Numbered from the stretch's first letter, positions 37,429 to 44,744 are shown. The stretch is 64,000 nt of DNA from an uncultured Psychrobacter sp. (GCA_947489525.1 CANLDW010000004.1:178967-242966), one strand, 5' to 3'. Program-made: numbers and translations. Notes: generated by a model from the sequence alone, not told the origin.

Positions 37429-40400
37429 ATGTCTAATACTTCAATAGCAATGCCTCATAACGAGAAAAATTCAGAAAACTCCGATAGCAATTTCGCCAGC
37501 AGCTCTAACAACGACTTTGAAAGCTTACCTGTACTCGTCAAAGATCAGCATTATCTAAGCCGTCTCGAACGTGAGCTGGCACGCGCAGCCGTCTCTAAAA
37601 GCAGAGCATCTAAAAACCAAGCATCTAAAAACAAAAATACTAATAACAGCGCGAGTAATGATAATAATACTGTTGATGATAAGCAAGACAAGTTTGAAAA
37701 AGAACTCGCCAAAAAACGCGCGCAATACGACAAAATAAAAACCCGCTCCCAGCAAGCGGTGCAAGCGCGTATCGATAGTATTCCTGAGAATTTGCCTGCC
37801 AAACTCAATCTTGATCTACCTGTCAGTCAGCGCGCCGATGATTTGGTGCAGGCGATCATCGATAATCAAGTCATTATCGTCGCAGGGGAGACCGGTTCGG
37901 GTAAAACCACCCAATTGCCCAAACTTGCGATGATGGCAGGGCGTGGTATCACCGGGCAAATCGGGCACACCCAGCCGCGGCGACTGGCAGCGAGAAGTGT
38001 TGCCAACCGTATCGCCGAAGAGCTGGGCGAGCCATTAGGTAATACCGTCAGTTTTAAAATTCGCTTTAATGAGCAAGGCACGGCGCAGTCTATCGTCAAA
38101 TTAATGACCGATGGTATCTTGCTTGCCGAACTAGGCCACGATCGATTTTTAAATAAATACGATACGATTATTATTGATGAGGCGCATGAGCGTAGCTTAA
38201 ACATCGACTTTATTATGGGCTATCTGAAAAAATTATTGCCTAAACGCCCAGATCTAAAGGTTATTATCACCTCAGCAACTCTCGATACCAAGCGTTTTAG
38301 CGAATACTTTAGCCGCTATGATAGCAAGCTCAAACGTCAAGTCCCTGCGCCTATCTTTAATGTTGAGGGGCGCAGCTTTCCTGTCGAAGTACGCTACCGT
38401 CCGCTCACCGATGAGCCGGTGACCAGCTCCGATGATGACAGTTTTGATGATTTTGAGGAAAATCTACCGCGCGCTGTAGTGGCAGCGGTAGAGGAATGCT
38501 TTAGCGATGCCCAAAATAAAGGTCATGCCGACCAAGCCGATATCTTGATATTTGCCGCGACCGAAGCGGAGATTCGTGAATTACAAGACGTCCTCATTCA
38601 GTATGGACCCAAGCATACTGAGGTGTTACCACTCTTTGCGCGGCAGACTTTCGAGGAGCAGCAGCGCATTTTTCAGCCTTCAGGTCGGGGTCGGCGAATC
38701 GTTATCGCCACCAACGTTGCTGAGACTGCATTGACCGTGCCCGGTATTCGCTATGTGATTGATTTAGGCTTTGCGCGGATTTCACGCTACTCTTATCGCT
38801 CACGCGTGCAGCGCTTGCCGATTGAAGCCATCTCGCAAGCGGCAGCCAATCAGCGTAAAGGGCGCTGTGGTCGTGTCGCGCCCGGCGTTTGTATCCGGCT
38901 CTATAGCGAGGAGGACTTTACCAGTCGTCCTGAATTCACCGAACCTGAGATTCTGCGTACCAACCTCGCCTCAGTTATTTTGCAAATGGCTAATCTGCGT
39001 CTTGGTAGTGTTGAGAACTTTGACTTTATTGAGCCGCCTGATAGTCGTTTGGTGACCGATGGACACAAACTACTTGATGAATTGGGCGCAATTACCCCTA
39101 AAAACGCCAGCGTTGCTAAAAAGCCCAAACGCCAGCAAACCCTTGATCATCTGCGCTTGACAGCGACAGGGCAAAAGATGGCACGCATGCCGATTGATCC
39201 AAGGCTAGCACGGATGCTAGTGGCCGGTAGCGACTTTGATTGTATCCGCGAGATGCTCATCGTTGTCGCGGCGCTGGCAGTACAAGATCCGCGTGAACGT
39301 CCCGCGAGCAAACGTCAACAAGCGGATCAAAAGCACGCGCTATTTCGCCAAGATGACTCCGACTTTTTATTTTATTTAAGTTTGTGGAAAGCGCTGTTCG
39401 AGACGGATGAAGACGGCAATAAGCTGTCCAACAATCAGCGTCGCCAGTTTGCCAAAAAGCATTATTTAAGCTTTCCGCGCGTGCGCGAATGGCGGCAAAC
39501 CCATCGCCAACTGCTGCAAATGGTCAGCAATCTTAAACTGACCGCCGATAAAAGCAATGGCAAAGATGGAATAGGCAGCGACCCTACCAGTATCGAAGAT
39601 GAAGAGATCAGGGCGGTGAAGTACGCTAACTTGCACCGCGCCTTATTAACAGGATTGCTCTCTACTGTCGCACATAAGACCGAAAATCGCGGAGAATATC
39701 TCGCCGCGCGCCAGCAAAAAGCCAAAATCTTCCCAGCCAGCACGGTATTTAAACAAGTGCCACCGTGGGTAATGGCGTTTGAGATGGTAGAGACCTCACA
39801 AGTCTTTATGCGTACCGTTGCTAAGATTGAGCCGGAGTGGATTATCTCCGCTGCAGGTAACCTGCTCAAATACCACTACTTTGAGCCGCATTGGTCAAAG
39901 AAAACCGGACGGGTCAAAGCCTACGCGCAGATTAGTTTATTTGGTTTAATTATCGTGAGTAAGCAGCTAACCAATTATGAGCAAGTCAATCTGGCCGAGT
40001 CGCGCGAAATCTTTATTCGTGATGGTCTGGTAACCGGTAACTTGGGCCGGCAAGCGCCGTTCTTGCAGCACAATATGGACAAAATTGCTCATGTGGAGCG
40101 TATCGAGGACAAACTGCGCCGCCGTGATTTGTTGGTTGACGAAGAAGCGCTGTATCAGTTCTACGATAAAAAAATCCCTGAACATGTCGCTAGCCGCAAA
40201 GCCTTTGAAGATTGGCGCGCTGAGGTCGAAAAGAGCGATAGTCAATATCTGTTCTTTACCGATGATGACGTGCTCAATAGCCAAGCACCGACTACAGGCG
40301 ACTTCCCTGAAGTGTGGCAATTGGGTGATCTGCGTCTGCCGCTGCGCTACGTCTTTGACCCCGCTAGCGACGATGATGGGGTGACCATTCGTGTACCGCT

Positions 40401-41685
40401 TGCTGCACTGCCGCAGCTTGATGCCATTGAGCTGTTGTGGGGCGTGCCCGGTTGGCGTTATGAGTTGGTATTGCAGTTACTCAAGTCACTACCGAAAGAC
40501 ATTCGCCGTCAAATCGTACCGATTCCCGATACCGCCGATAGTTTGTTTGACGAGCTACAACCCGAGGGCGAGCAAGGTCTGCTTAAACAGCTTTGCCACG
40601 CACTGAATCGTCGCGGCATTATGTCAGTCACCCCAGATAAATTTGACCCATCGAGCATTGATCGTTATTTGCAGCCACAAATCTCTGTCGTCGATGATAA
40701 AAACCGCGTCATTGAAAAAGGTCGCGACCTAGAGACCTTGCAAATTCGTCATGCCAGCGAGACCAGTCAAGCAGTGACTGAGCAACAAGGCGTGCATACT
40801 GAGTTCCCTGAGCACTTTAGTTTCAGTAAGAACCGCCATAGCGCAGGCGTAGTCATGAAGCAGTTCTCCGCTCTAGTCGCTGACGAAGCAGGCACGGCAG
40901 TCTCGATTCATCAATATACTGATGTCAATGCCGCGCTCAAAGCCCATCGTATTGGCGTTCTAACGCTGATTAAAGGCAAACTTGGCGCCAAGAAAAAACA
41001 GCTCACTAGCCAGATTGACAAGATATTTAAACTCGCCTTCGCGCCGCTTGGCGATATGGAAAAGCTGAAAACCATCGTCATTGATGCTACTTTGGACGCG
41101 ACTTTAGAGGAGCATTATGTCTTATTCGACCATAGTAGCGACTTGCCTGAGAGCGCTGATAGCATTGCGGTTGATTTGAGCGAAGAACTACCGTTCACCG
41201 CCGATGAGTACCAGCAGACCGAAGCCGTTGTCAGCCAAAACTTTTTATTAACCGGGCAAAAGGTTATAAAAACCCTCAAAGAAGTCTACACCCGCTGGCA
41301 ACGCATTCGTCAGAGTCTCTTGATGCTTGATCGCGAGATATTTGGCGAGTCCATCGATGACATCGAAGACCAGCTTTCAGACTTATATTTAGCGGATTTT
41401 GTCTACCGTATGGACTATAGTCATTGGCAGCAGTATCCGCGCTATTTGGAAGCGTTAGAGATTCGTATCGAACGTCTTGAGCACAATCTTGACTCTGACC
41501 TTGATGGCGTCTACGCCCTCGACGTGCACATGGAGCGGCTGGTCAACCGCGCCAGCGACCCCGCTATTAGCGACTATCGCTGGATGGTGGAGGAGTACCG
41601 TATTCAACTGTTTGCGCAACCGATGAAAACTCGCATGGCAGTTTCGCCGAAGCGTCTTGAAAAAGCATGGGATAGGGTGAGCTAG
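37429..41685 (+). CDS. hrpA: ATP-dependent DEAH-box RNA helicase HrpA
   Basis: DExH RNA helicase of 1418 residues; in E. coli HrpA resolves stalled or collided ribosomes. The N-terminal 130 residues are Ser/Asn- and Lys-rich and variable. Motifs in order: Walker A VAGETGSGKTTQLPK at about 150, QPRRLAARSVA at about 181, IIDEAHERSLN at about 247, TSATLD at about 283, and QRKGRCGRVAPGVC at about 473. HA2 and OB-fold regions follow, then the large HrpA-specific DUF3418 region at about 850-1400 (for example LPLRYVFDPASDDDGVT). Length is about 100 residues above E. coli HrpA. The ATG at 37429 lacks a strong ribosome-binding site. Confidence 0.96.
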   Translation: MSNTSIAMPHNEKNSENSDSNFASSSNNDFESLPVLVKDQHYLSRLERELARAAVSKSRASKNQASKNKNTNNSASNDNNTVDDKQDKFEKELAKKRAQYDKIKTRSQQAVQARIDSIPENLPAKLNLDLPVSQRADDLVQAIIDNQVIIVAGETGSGKTTQLPKLAMMAGRGITGQIGHTQPRRLAARSVANRIAEELGEPLGNTVSFKIRFNEQGTAQSIVKLMTDGILLAELGHDRFLNKYDTIIIDEAHERSLNIDFIMGYLKKLLPKRPDLKVIITSATLDTKRFSEYFSRYDSKLKRQVPAPIFNVEGRSFPVEVRYRPLTDEPVTSSDDDSFDDFEENLPRAVVAAVEECFSDAQNKGHADQADILIFAATEAEIRELQDVLIQYGPKHTEVLPLFARQTFEEQQRIFQPSGRGRRIVIATNVAETALTVPGIRYVIDLGFARISRYSYRSRVQRLPIEAISQAAANQRKGRCGRVAPGVCIRLYSEEDFTSRPEFTEPEILRTNLASVILQMANLRLGSVENFDFIEPPDSRLVTDGHKLLDELGAITPKNASVAKKPKRQQTLDHLRLTATGQKMARMPIDPRLARMLVAGSDFDCIREMLIVVAALAVQDPRERPASKRQQADQKHALFRQDDSDFLFYLSLWKALFETDEDGNKLSNNQRRQFAKKHYLSFPRVREWRQTHRQLLQMVSNLKLTADKSNGKDGIGSDPTSIEDEEIRAVKYANLHRALLTGLLSTVAHKTENRGEYLAARQQKAKIFPASTVFKQVPPWVMAFEMVETSQVFMRTVAKIEPEWIISAAGNLLKYHYFEPHWSKKTGRVKAYAQISLFGLIIVSKQLTNYEQVNLAESREIFIRDGLVTGNLGRQAPFLQHNMDKIAHVERIEDKLRRRDLLVDEEALYQFYDKKIPEHVASRKAFEDWRAEVEKSDSQYLFFTDDDVLNSQAPTTGDFPEVWQLGDLRLPLRYVFDPASDDDGVTIRVPLAALPQLDAIELLWGVPGWRYELVLQLLKSLPKDIRRQIVPIPDTADSLFDELQPEGEQGLLKQLCHALNRRGIMSVTPDKFDPSSIDRYLQPQISVVDDKNRVIEKGRDLETLQIRHASETSQAVTEQQGVHTEFPEHFSFSKNRHSAGVVMKQFSALVADEAGTAVSIHQYTDVNAALKAHRIGVLTLIKGKLGAKKKQLTSQIDKIFKLAFAPLGDMEKLKTIVIDATLDATLEEHYVLFDHSSDLPESADSIAVDLSEELPFTADEYQQTEAVVSQNFLLTGQKVIKTLKEVYTRWQRIRQSLLMLDREIFGESIDDIEDQLSDLYLADFVYRMDYSHWQQYPRYLEALEIRIERLEHNLDSDLDGVYALDVHMERLVNRASDPAISDYRWMVEEYRIQLFAQPMKTRMAVSPKRLEKAWDRVS

Positions 41686-42078
41686 CATAAGTTTATTTTT
41701 TAGGGCAGGCTTTCGGAGATAAGTAACCCACCGTTTTTGCTTTATGAATTGCTGGAGCCTATCGCGCTTTTCGCTTGTATCTGACTTACCGCTGGCGTGT
41801 GCTCTATTCCGCTATGTGTGTTCCTGCTCAGCGATACCACCCCTAGCGGAGAGCACATCGCCCGCGGCGGCATCAGGATACCGCTGCAATCACGGCTAGC
41901 GGCAAGTCCATGATTTTGCAGATATCAGTCGTGGTTAGCGGGTTTTTAATGAAATGGCTGGATGGGGATAGGATACGCGCAGCGCACCATTGTCATGCGA
42001 CATACTTTCTATCGGTGCGCTGGGCGCACCCTACGCGAACTGCGCTTGCCTTACAAGTACGCTTATCAATTAAAGGGG
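41686..42078. other. Intergenic region with a REP-like palindrome
   Basis: No gene is supported here. The left part (41700-41940) is less AT-rich than the following accessory genes and shows no recognisable feature. The right part contains a palindromic element, listed separately. This gap marks the junction between hrpA and the 42-45 kb accessory block. Confidence 0.5.
41969..42043. repeat. REP-like palindrome, copy 1
   Basis: GGATACGCGCAGCGCACC and GGTGCGCTGGGCGCACCC form an imperfect inverted repeat around a 27-nt spacer that starts ATTGTCATG. A diverged copy of the same layout occurs at 43335-43396. Both copies are followed by a TCAATTAAA string and then a tRNA-like element. Confidence 0.65.
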
Positions 42079-42165
42079 TGGCACTGGGTGGGACTCGAAC
42101 CCACATCAGACGGTTGCTTTTGTTTTAAAACAACGAGACCTCGTTTCTATTGGGTACGCAGTGCC
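42079..42165 (-). ncRNA. tRNA-like element A
   Basis: Read on the minus strand, GGCACTG (42165-42159) and CAGTGCC (42086-42080) pair as a 7-bp terminal stem. A T-arm GTGGG-TTCGAGT-CCCAC (42104-42088) has the canonical tRNA T-loop. One unpaired C separates T-arm and terminal stem, as in elements B, C and D. A weak D-arm (ACC/GGT) contains CCCAAT, shared with C and D. GTTGTTTT and AAAAGCAAC form a bulged arm in the anticodon position. No tRNA isotype fits: there is no 7-nt anticodon loop and no CCA end. It lies 32 bp after the stop of the 172-residue gene on the same strand and could be part of its 3' UTR. Confidence 0.5.
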
Positions 42166-42197
42166 TGTTTTTAATATGGTGTTGCTCGTTATTGTTA

Positions 42198-42716
42198 TTA
42201 TTTTTTTATTGAGTCAGCAGAGTCATCTGTATTCAAACGTTTTATATAGTTGCCACGACACAAACCTGTTTTTAGCCATTCTACCCAAACGCCTAGATAC
42301 GCTTCAGTATCAGCGTACCTTGGAGCAGTTTCACTGTAGATATTCAGCTCAAATTGATTGTAGCAAAATTTGCGTTCTTTAGGATTGCTTATCTTTTTTT
42401 CTTCCCATATTCCTTGATTCATAATATTATTTATTAAAGTGTCTCTAGTGTGTTTCGTAGGATTGATATACCCTTTTGATATAGACCTAAGTACTTGTTT
42501 GGAATAATAAGAGGTTTTGTCCGGTTCAGGCATGTCGACTGTAATATCATCTAGTAATTGAGCTAACGCTTCTTTAGACGGTTTGTCTTCTATAGACCAA
42601 TACACGTTTTTCTGCTGCTGTATATAATGGTCATAAACTTGCCATAGTCCCAATGAAAATAAAGCCATAAGGATAATGACAAAAATAGTTTGAATGATTA
42701 AAATAGTATTTTCCAT
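42198..42716 (-). CDS. Hypothetical membrane-anchored protein, FCY-motif paralogue 2
   Basis: 172 residues with one N-terminal membrane segment (about 5-28) and a soluble C-terminal part. It shares two motifs with the gene upstream: LLDDITVDMPEPDKTSYY (compare LMSEVTKNAPEPTDVKEY) at about 54 and KFCYNQFELNIYSET (compare RFCYGEYALNLYQNT) at about 114. A Cys near the C-terminus is also common to both. I recognise no family. The pair is separated by only 30 bp, so they form an operon and probably arose by duplication. Codon use is AT-rich, as expected for acquired genes. tRNA-like element A follows. Confidence 0.65.
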   Translation of the reverse strand: MENTILIIQTIFVIILMALFSLGLWQVYDHYIQQQKNVYWSIEDKPSKEALAQLLDDITVDMPEPDKTSYYSKQVLRSISKGYINPTKHTRDTLINNIMNQGIWEEKKISNPKERKFCYNQFELNIYSETAPRYADTEAYLGVWVEWLKTGLCRGNYIKRLNTDDSADSIKK

Positions 42717-42746
42717 TCAACATGATGCCTTTTTTAAAAAGTATAT

Positions 42747-43289
42747 CTATTGATCCAGCGCGTTATTTTCTTTCTTCCAGCAATAATCATGTCTATCCCA
42801 AGAAATATTAACCGTATTTTGGTATAAGTTTAGAGCGTACTCACCATAACAAAAGCGTCCTATGGCTCCGTTACTATTTTGCGTAGTGGCAGATATTTCT
42901 ACCCACTTGGGTAGGGTAGCGACATTCATGTGAATAATATTTATTGCCCCAAAAGGTGCGCCTTCATACCTGTAATGAAGTGAGGCGGAACCTGATCGCC
43001 TAGTATATTCTTTGACGTCTGTAGGCTCAGGCGCGTTTTTGGTCACCTCAGACATAAGATCGGCGACAGTTTCCTTTTTTGCATAAATAAATTTGTAACT
43101 TACGTCGGGTAAAGGTGGATTAAAATATCGATAAACAATAGAGCTGATAATAATAGTCATAATCGCTAGAGTTGAAAATATATCTTTTTTAGGTAAACCA
43201 TTTGGCTTCGCACTATACTTAATACAAAAAGTCACTGAGAATATGATAACCAAAAGTACAATGACAGCAGAGTATTTTATTAATTCCAT
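42747..43289 (-). CDS. Hypothetical membrane protein, FCY-motif paralogue 1
   Basis: 180 residues with two N-terminal membrane segments (about 5-24 and 40-56), then a soluble domain with APEPTDVKEYTRRSG at about 85 and GRFCYGEYALNLYQNT at about 142. Two Cys residues in the final 45 residues (FCY and HDYCWKK) could form a disulfide if the domain is outside the cytoplasm. Orientation is not determined. No recognised family. First gene of the pair; the upstream divergent strand carries four tRNA-like elements. The start at 43289 has no strong ribosome-binding site. Confidence 0.65.
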   Translation of the reverse strand: MELIKYSAVIVLLVIIFSVTFCIKYSAKPNGLPKKDIFSTLAIMTIIISSIVYRYFNPPLPDVSYKFIYAKKETVADLMSEVTKNAPEPTDVKEYTRRSGSASLHYRYEGAPFGAINIIHMNVATLPKWVEISATTQNSNGAIGRFCYGEYALNLYQNTVNISWDRHDYCWKKENNALDQ

Positions 43290-43334
43290 AAAAAATTCGT
43301 GTTTTCAAAAGACTAAATGAGTGAGTAAGGTACA

Positions 43335-43396
43335 CCTTGTGCACCATTTTTGTAAGATAATCTTCTTATGGGTACACGGGGCGCAGCCTATACGGA
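43335..43396. repeat. REP-like palindrome, diverged copy 2
   Basis: GTGCACCATTTTTGTAAGA ... TATGGGTACACGGGGCGCAG CCTATACGG follows the same order as the 41969-42043 copy (GCGCACCATT ... TATCGGTGCGCTGGGCGCACCCTACGCG), with several substitutions. The two copies bracket the FCY-motif gene pair and element A. Confidence 0.5.
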
Positions 43397-43397
43397 C

Positions 43398-43425
43398 TTT
43401 ATCTCTTCAATTAAAATGCTATAAT
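43398..43425 (+). promoter_or_regulatory. Possible sigma-70 promoter of tRNA-like elements E and B
   Basis: A perfect TATAAT (43420-43425) lies 16 bp after a weak -35 (TTTATC, 43398-43403). The predicted start near 43432 is 7 bp before element E. Confidence 0.5.
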
Positions 43426-43438
43426 CAAATATATAGTT

Positions 43439-43523
43439 GTGATGGGGGTTACCAACTGGAAAGGGTCGCCTGGTATGCTTTGTCATACTCGCATTATCCT
43501 GTTCGAATCAGGCAAACCATCGC
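43439..43523 (+). ncRNA. tRNA-like element E
   Basis: GTGATGG (43439-43445) and CCATCGC (43517-43523) pair as a 7-bp terminal stem with one G-U. ACC-AACTGGAAAG-GGT forms a D-arm-like hairpin with a GG in the loop. GGTATG and CATACT close a 6-nt loop in the anticodon position. CCTG-TTCGAAT-CAGG is the T-arm with a canonical T-loop. It is the most tRNA-sized of the group, but spacing between the stems is wrong for a tRNA: five nucleotides follow the acceptor and four lie between T-arm and acceptor. It has no usable anticodon loop. It lies only 4 bp upstream of element B and probably shares its transcript. Confidence 0.45.
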
Positions 43524-43527
43524 CCAA

Positions 43528-43668
43528 GCTTAAATACTGTAGGGGCTTTAACACGGTGGCTAGGTGGTTAAACCTTAAATTTATAAGAAATAATAGGGAG
43601 CGTTTCTTATAAATAGGTTTAGATATGTTTGTGGGTTCAAATCCCACCCAGTATTTAAGCGCTCCCTC
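43528..43668 (+). ncRNA. tRNA-like element B with extended stems
   Basis: GCTTAAATACTG (43528-43539) and CAGTATTTAAGC (43649-43660) pair perfectly over 12 bp. The T-arm is GTGGG-TTCAAAT-CCCAC (43631-43647), separated by one C from the terminal stem. In the anticodon position AAACCT/AGGTTT and then ATTTATAAGAAA/TTTCTTATAAAT form a long arm, the inner helix perfect over 12 bp. Its 12-nt loop TAATAGGGAGCG (43591-43602) contains AGGGAGCG, the exact complement of CGCTCCCT at 43660-43667, the tail of the element. TTTTT follows at 43671. It is not a standard tRNA. Possibly Y RNA-like or a new family. Confidence 0.7.
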
Positions 43669-43762
43669 ACTTTTTCAATCTCTCTTATGATGTTTAGTAC
43701 TGTTTTAATTGCGTTAAATCTCGTCTAAATAAATTCTGTTTTTTATACCATTCAACTTTAAG

Positions 43763-43793
43763 TTGATGATGCTTTCTCGGTTTGAGGTATAAT
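43763..43793 (+). promoter_or_regulatory. Possible sigma-70 promoter of tRNA-like element C
   Basis: TTGATG (43763-43768) and a perfect TATAAT (43788-43793), spacer 19 bp. The expected start near 43800 matches the 5' end of element C at 43802. Confidence 0.55.
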
Positions 43794-43801
43794 ATTCATT
43801 A

Positions 43802-43937
43802 GTTTTTATGTTGTAGAGCCCAATTCAGGTAGAAGGGATTGTTAGCTGCGGTTTTGTCGTACTACGATGGCGGTATGACAAAAATAGGCTTGCAAGTGAC
43901 GTTGGTTCAAATCCAGCCCAGTATAAAAACGCCATCC
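43802..43937 (+). ncRNA. tRNA-like element C with extended stems
   Basis: GTTTTTATGTTG (43802-43813) and CAGTATAAAAAC (43919-43930) pair over 12 bp with two G-U pairs, so the helix is kept although its sequence differs from element B. CCC-AATTCAGGTAGAA-GGG resembles a tRNA D-arm with the GG of the D-loop. The T-arm is GTTGG-TTCAAAT-CCAGC (43901-43917), again one C before the terminal stem. TTTTGTCGTAC and GTATGACAAAA form an 11-bp arm with one G-U. The loop TACGATGGCG includes GATGGCG, complementary to CGCCATC at 43930-43936. A TATAAT lies 8 bp upstream. Confidence 0.7.
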
Positions 43938-43970
43938 TCTTTTATAACTAACCTCAAAAACAATTTAAGT

Positions 43971-43998
43971 TTTAATAGAGTCGATAACATCATATACT
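43971..43998 (+). promoter_or_regulatory. Possible sigma-70 promoter of tRNA-like element D
   Basis: TTTAAT (43971-43976) and TATACT (43993-43998) with a 16-bp spacer. The predicted start near 44005 coincides with the first base pair of element D. Confidence 0.5.
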
Positions 43999-44005
43999 AT
44001 AAAAC

Positions 44006-44156
44006 AGATAGTTGAAGGGCCCAATCAAGGTGAGTGGCACTTTCAGTCTAAGCACGGCTTAAAATAGTCAATCTAGGATAATGGGTAGCGTTCTGGTTTG
44101 ATTAGCTGTTAGTGAGATTGCAGGTTCGAGTCCTGTCCAACTGTCTAAAGCCACCT
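44006..44156 (+). ncRNA. tRNA-like element D with extended stems
   Basis: AGATAGTTG (44006-44014) and CAACTGTCT (44138-44146) pair over 9 bp with one G-U. GCC-CAATCAAGGTGAGT-GGC is a D-arm-like hairpin. TAAGC/GCTTA makes a small extra hairpin not seen in B or C. AGTCAATCTAGGA and TTCTGGTTTGATT form a 13-bp arm with one T-T mismatch and G-U pairs. Its 12-nt loop TAATGGGTAGCG is close to the element B loop. The T-arm is GCAGG-TTCGAGT-CCTGT (44120-44136), followed by one C. The tail GCCACCT (44150-44156) pairs with GGGTAGC of the loop at six of seven positions, one of them G-U. Confidence 0.7.
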
Positions 44157-44268
44157 CCTTCTTTACCTTTTCAGCTTTGAATAATCATTTTGCCAAATAG
44201 CGGCGTCTTCTTTTTTCGAATTTGCCTATACCATTGAGAAAATTGAGCTAATCTTTATTAGGTCAACA

Positions 44269-44619
44269 TTAATTAACTATATAGCTATCCAGTAGCTTAG
44301 CGGCTAATTGTTCATCTCTCGTAGACGACTCTTTATTATCACGCCACTTTGGAACATAGGGTAGGAGTTCAGAGGGGTAGTCGTCGCCTGATAGTTCAAA
44401 TAATAAGCATGTCGCAAACTGTTCAATATTGTGATAAGGATCATTTATAGTTATTGCTGGAATTGGAGAATAGTCCCCGCCATAGTAATTTGTAGATACT
44501 GAGGCTGCGTCAAGAATAGCAAGCAACTGATTCTTAGCATTACTTTCACCTAATAGTATGCCTTGCTCTAAGTCCAAGATCATCTTTTGATTAGCAAATG
44601 TAAAATCTATACAACTCAT
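44269..44619 (-). CDS. Small acidic protein, possible immunity-type protein
   Basis: 116 residues, acidic, no signal or membrane segment. The segment LFELSGDDYPSELLPYVPKWR at about 72-92 (key residues DDYP, LLPYVPKW) recalls contact-dependent-inhibition immunity proteins, but this is recollection and unverified. No cognate toxin gene is visible within the window, so if it is an immunity protein it is an orphan. ATG at 44619, with GAGCG upstream. It lies between the tRNA-like cluster and the CRISPR array, within the accessory block. Confidence 0.5.
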   Translation of the reverse strand: MSCIDFTFANQKMILDLEQGILLGESNAKNQLLAILDAASVSTNYYGGDYSPIPAITINDPYHNIEQFATCLLFELSGDDYPSELLPYVPKWRDNKESSTRDEQLAAKLLDSYIVN

Positions 44620-44744
44620 AATACGCTCTGTCTATGCGTTGATATCTATGATATCAGATTGCGTTTGTGAACATGACTCCTGAAAACTTTATTTAAAGAG
44701 TTATCCTTGCGAGCCTAAAATTGGCATGCAATTTTTTAATGCTG

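Noticed and set aside
43439..43523. Element E as a genuine tRNA gene
   Set aside because: It is tRNA-sized with a perfect T-loop, but the spacing between arms is wrong, the anticodon loop would have six bases, and no CCA or proper discriminator follows.
43528..44156. Integron attC sites
   Set aside because: The elements are imperfect palindromes next to small genes, but the core order is GTT...AAC instead of AAC...GTT (RYYYAAC/GTTRRRY), no integrase is present, and the T-arm signature is better explained by a tRNA-like fold.
43439..44156. Retron or reverse-transcriptase-associated RNA
   Set aside because: The 12-bp terminal stems recall retron a1/a2 repeats, but no reverse transcriptase is encoded in the window and the T-arm/D-arm pattern is not a retron feature.
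44269..44619. Complete contact-dependent inhibition locus
   Set aside because: Only a possible immunity-like protein is present; no CdiA/CdiB or large toxin gene lies within reach.
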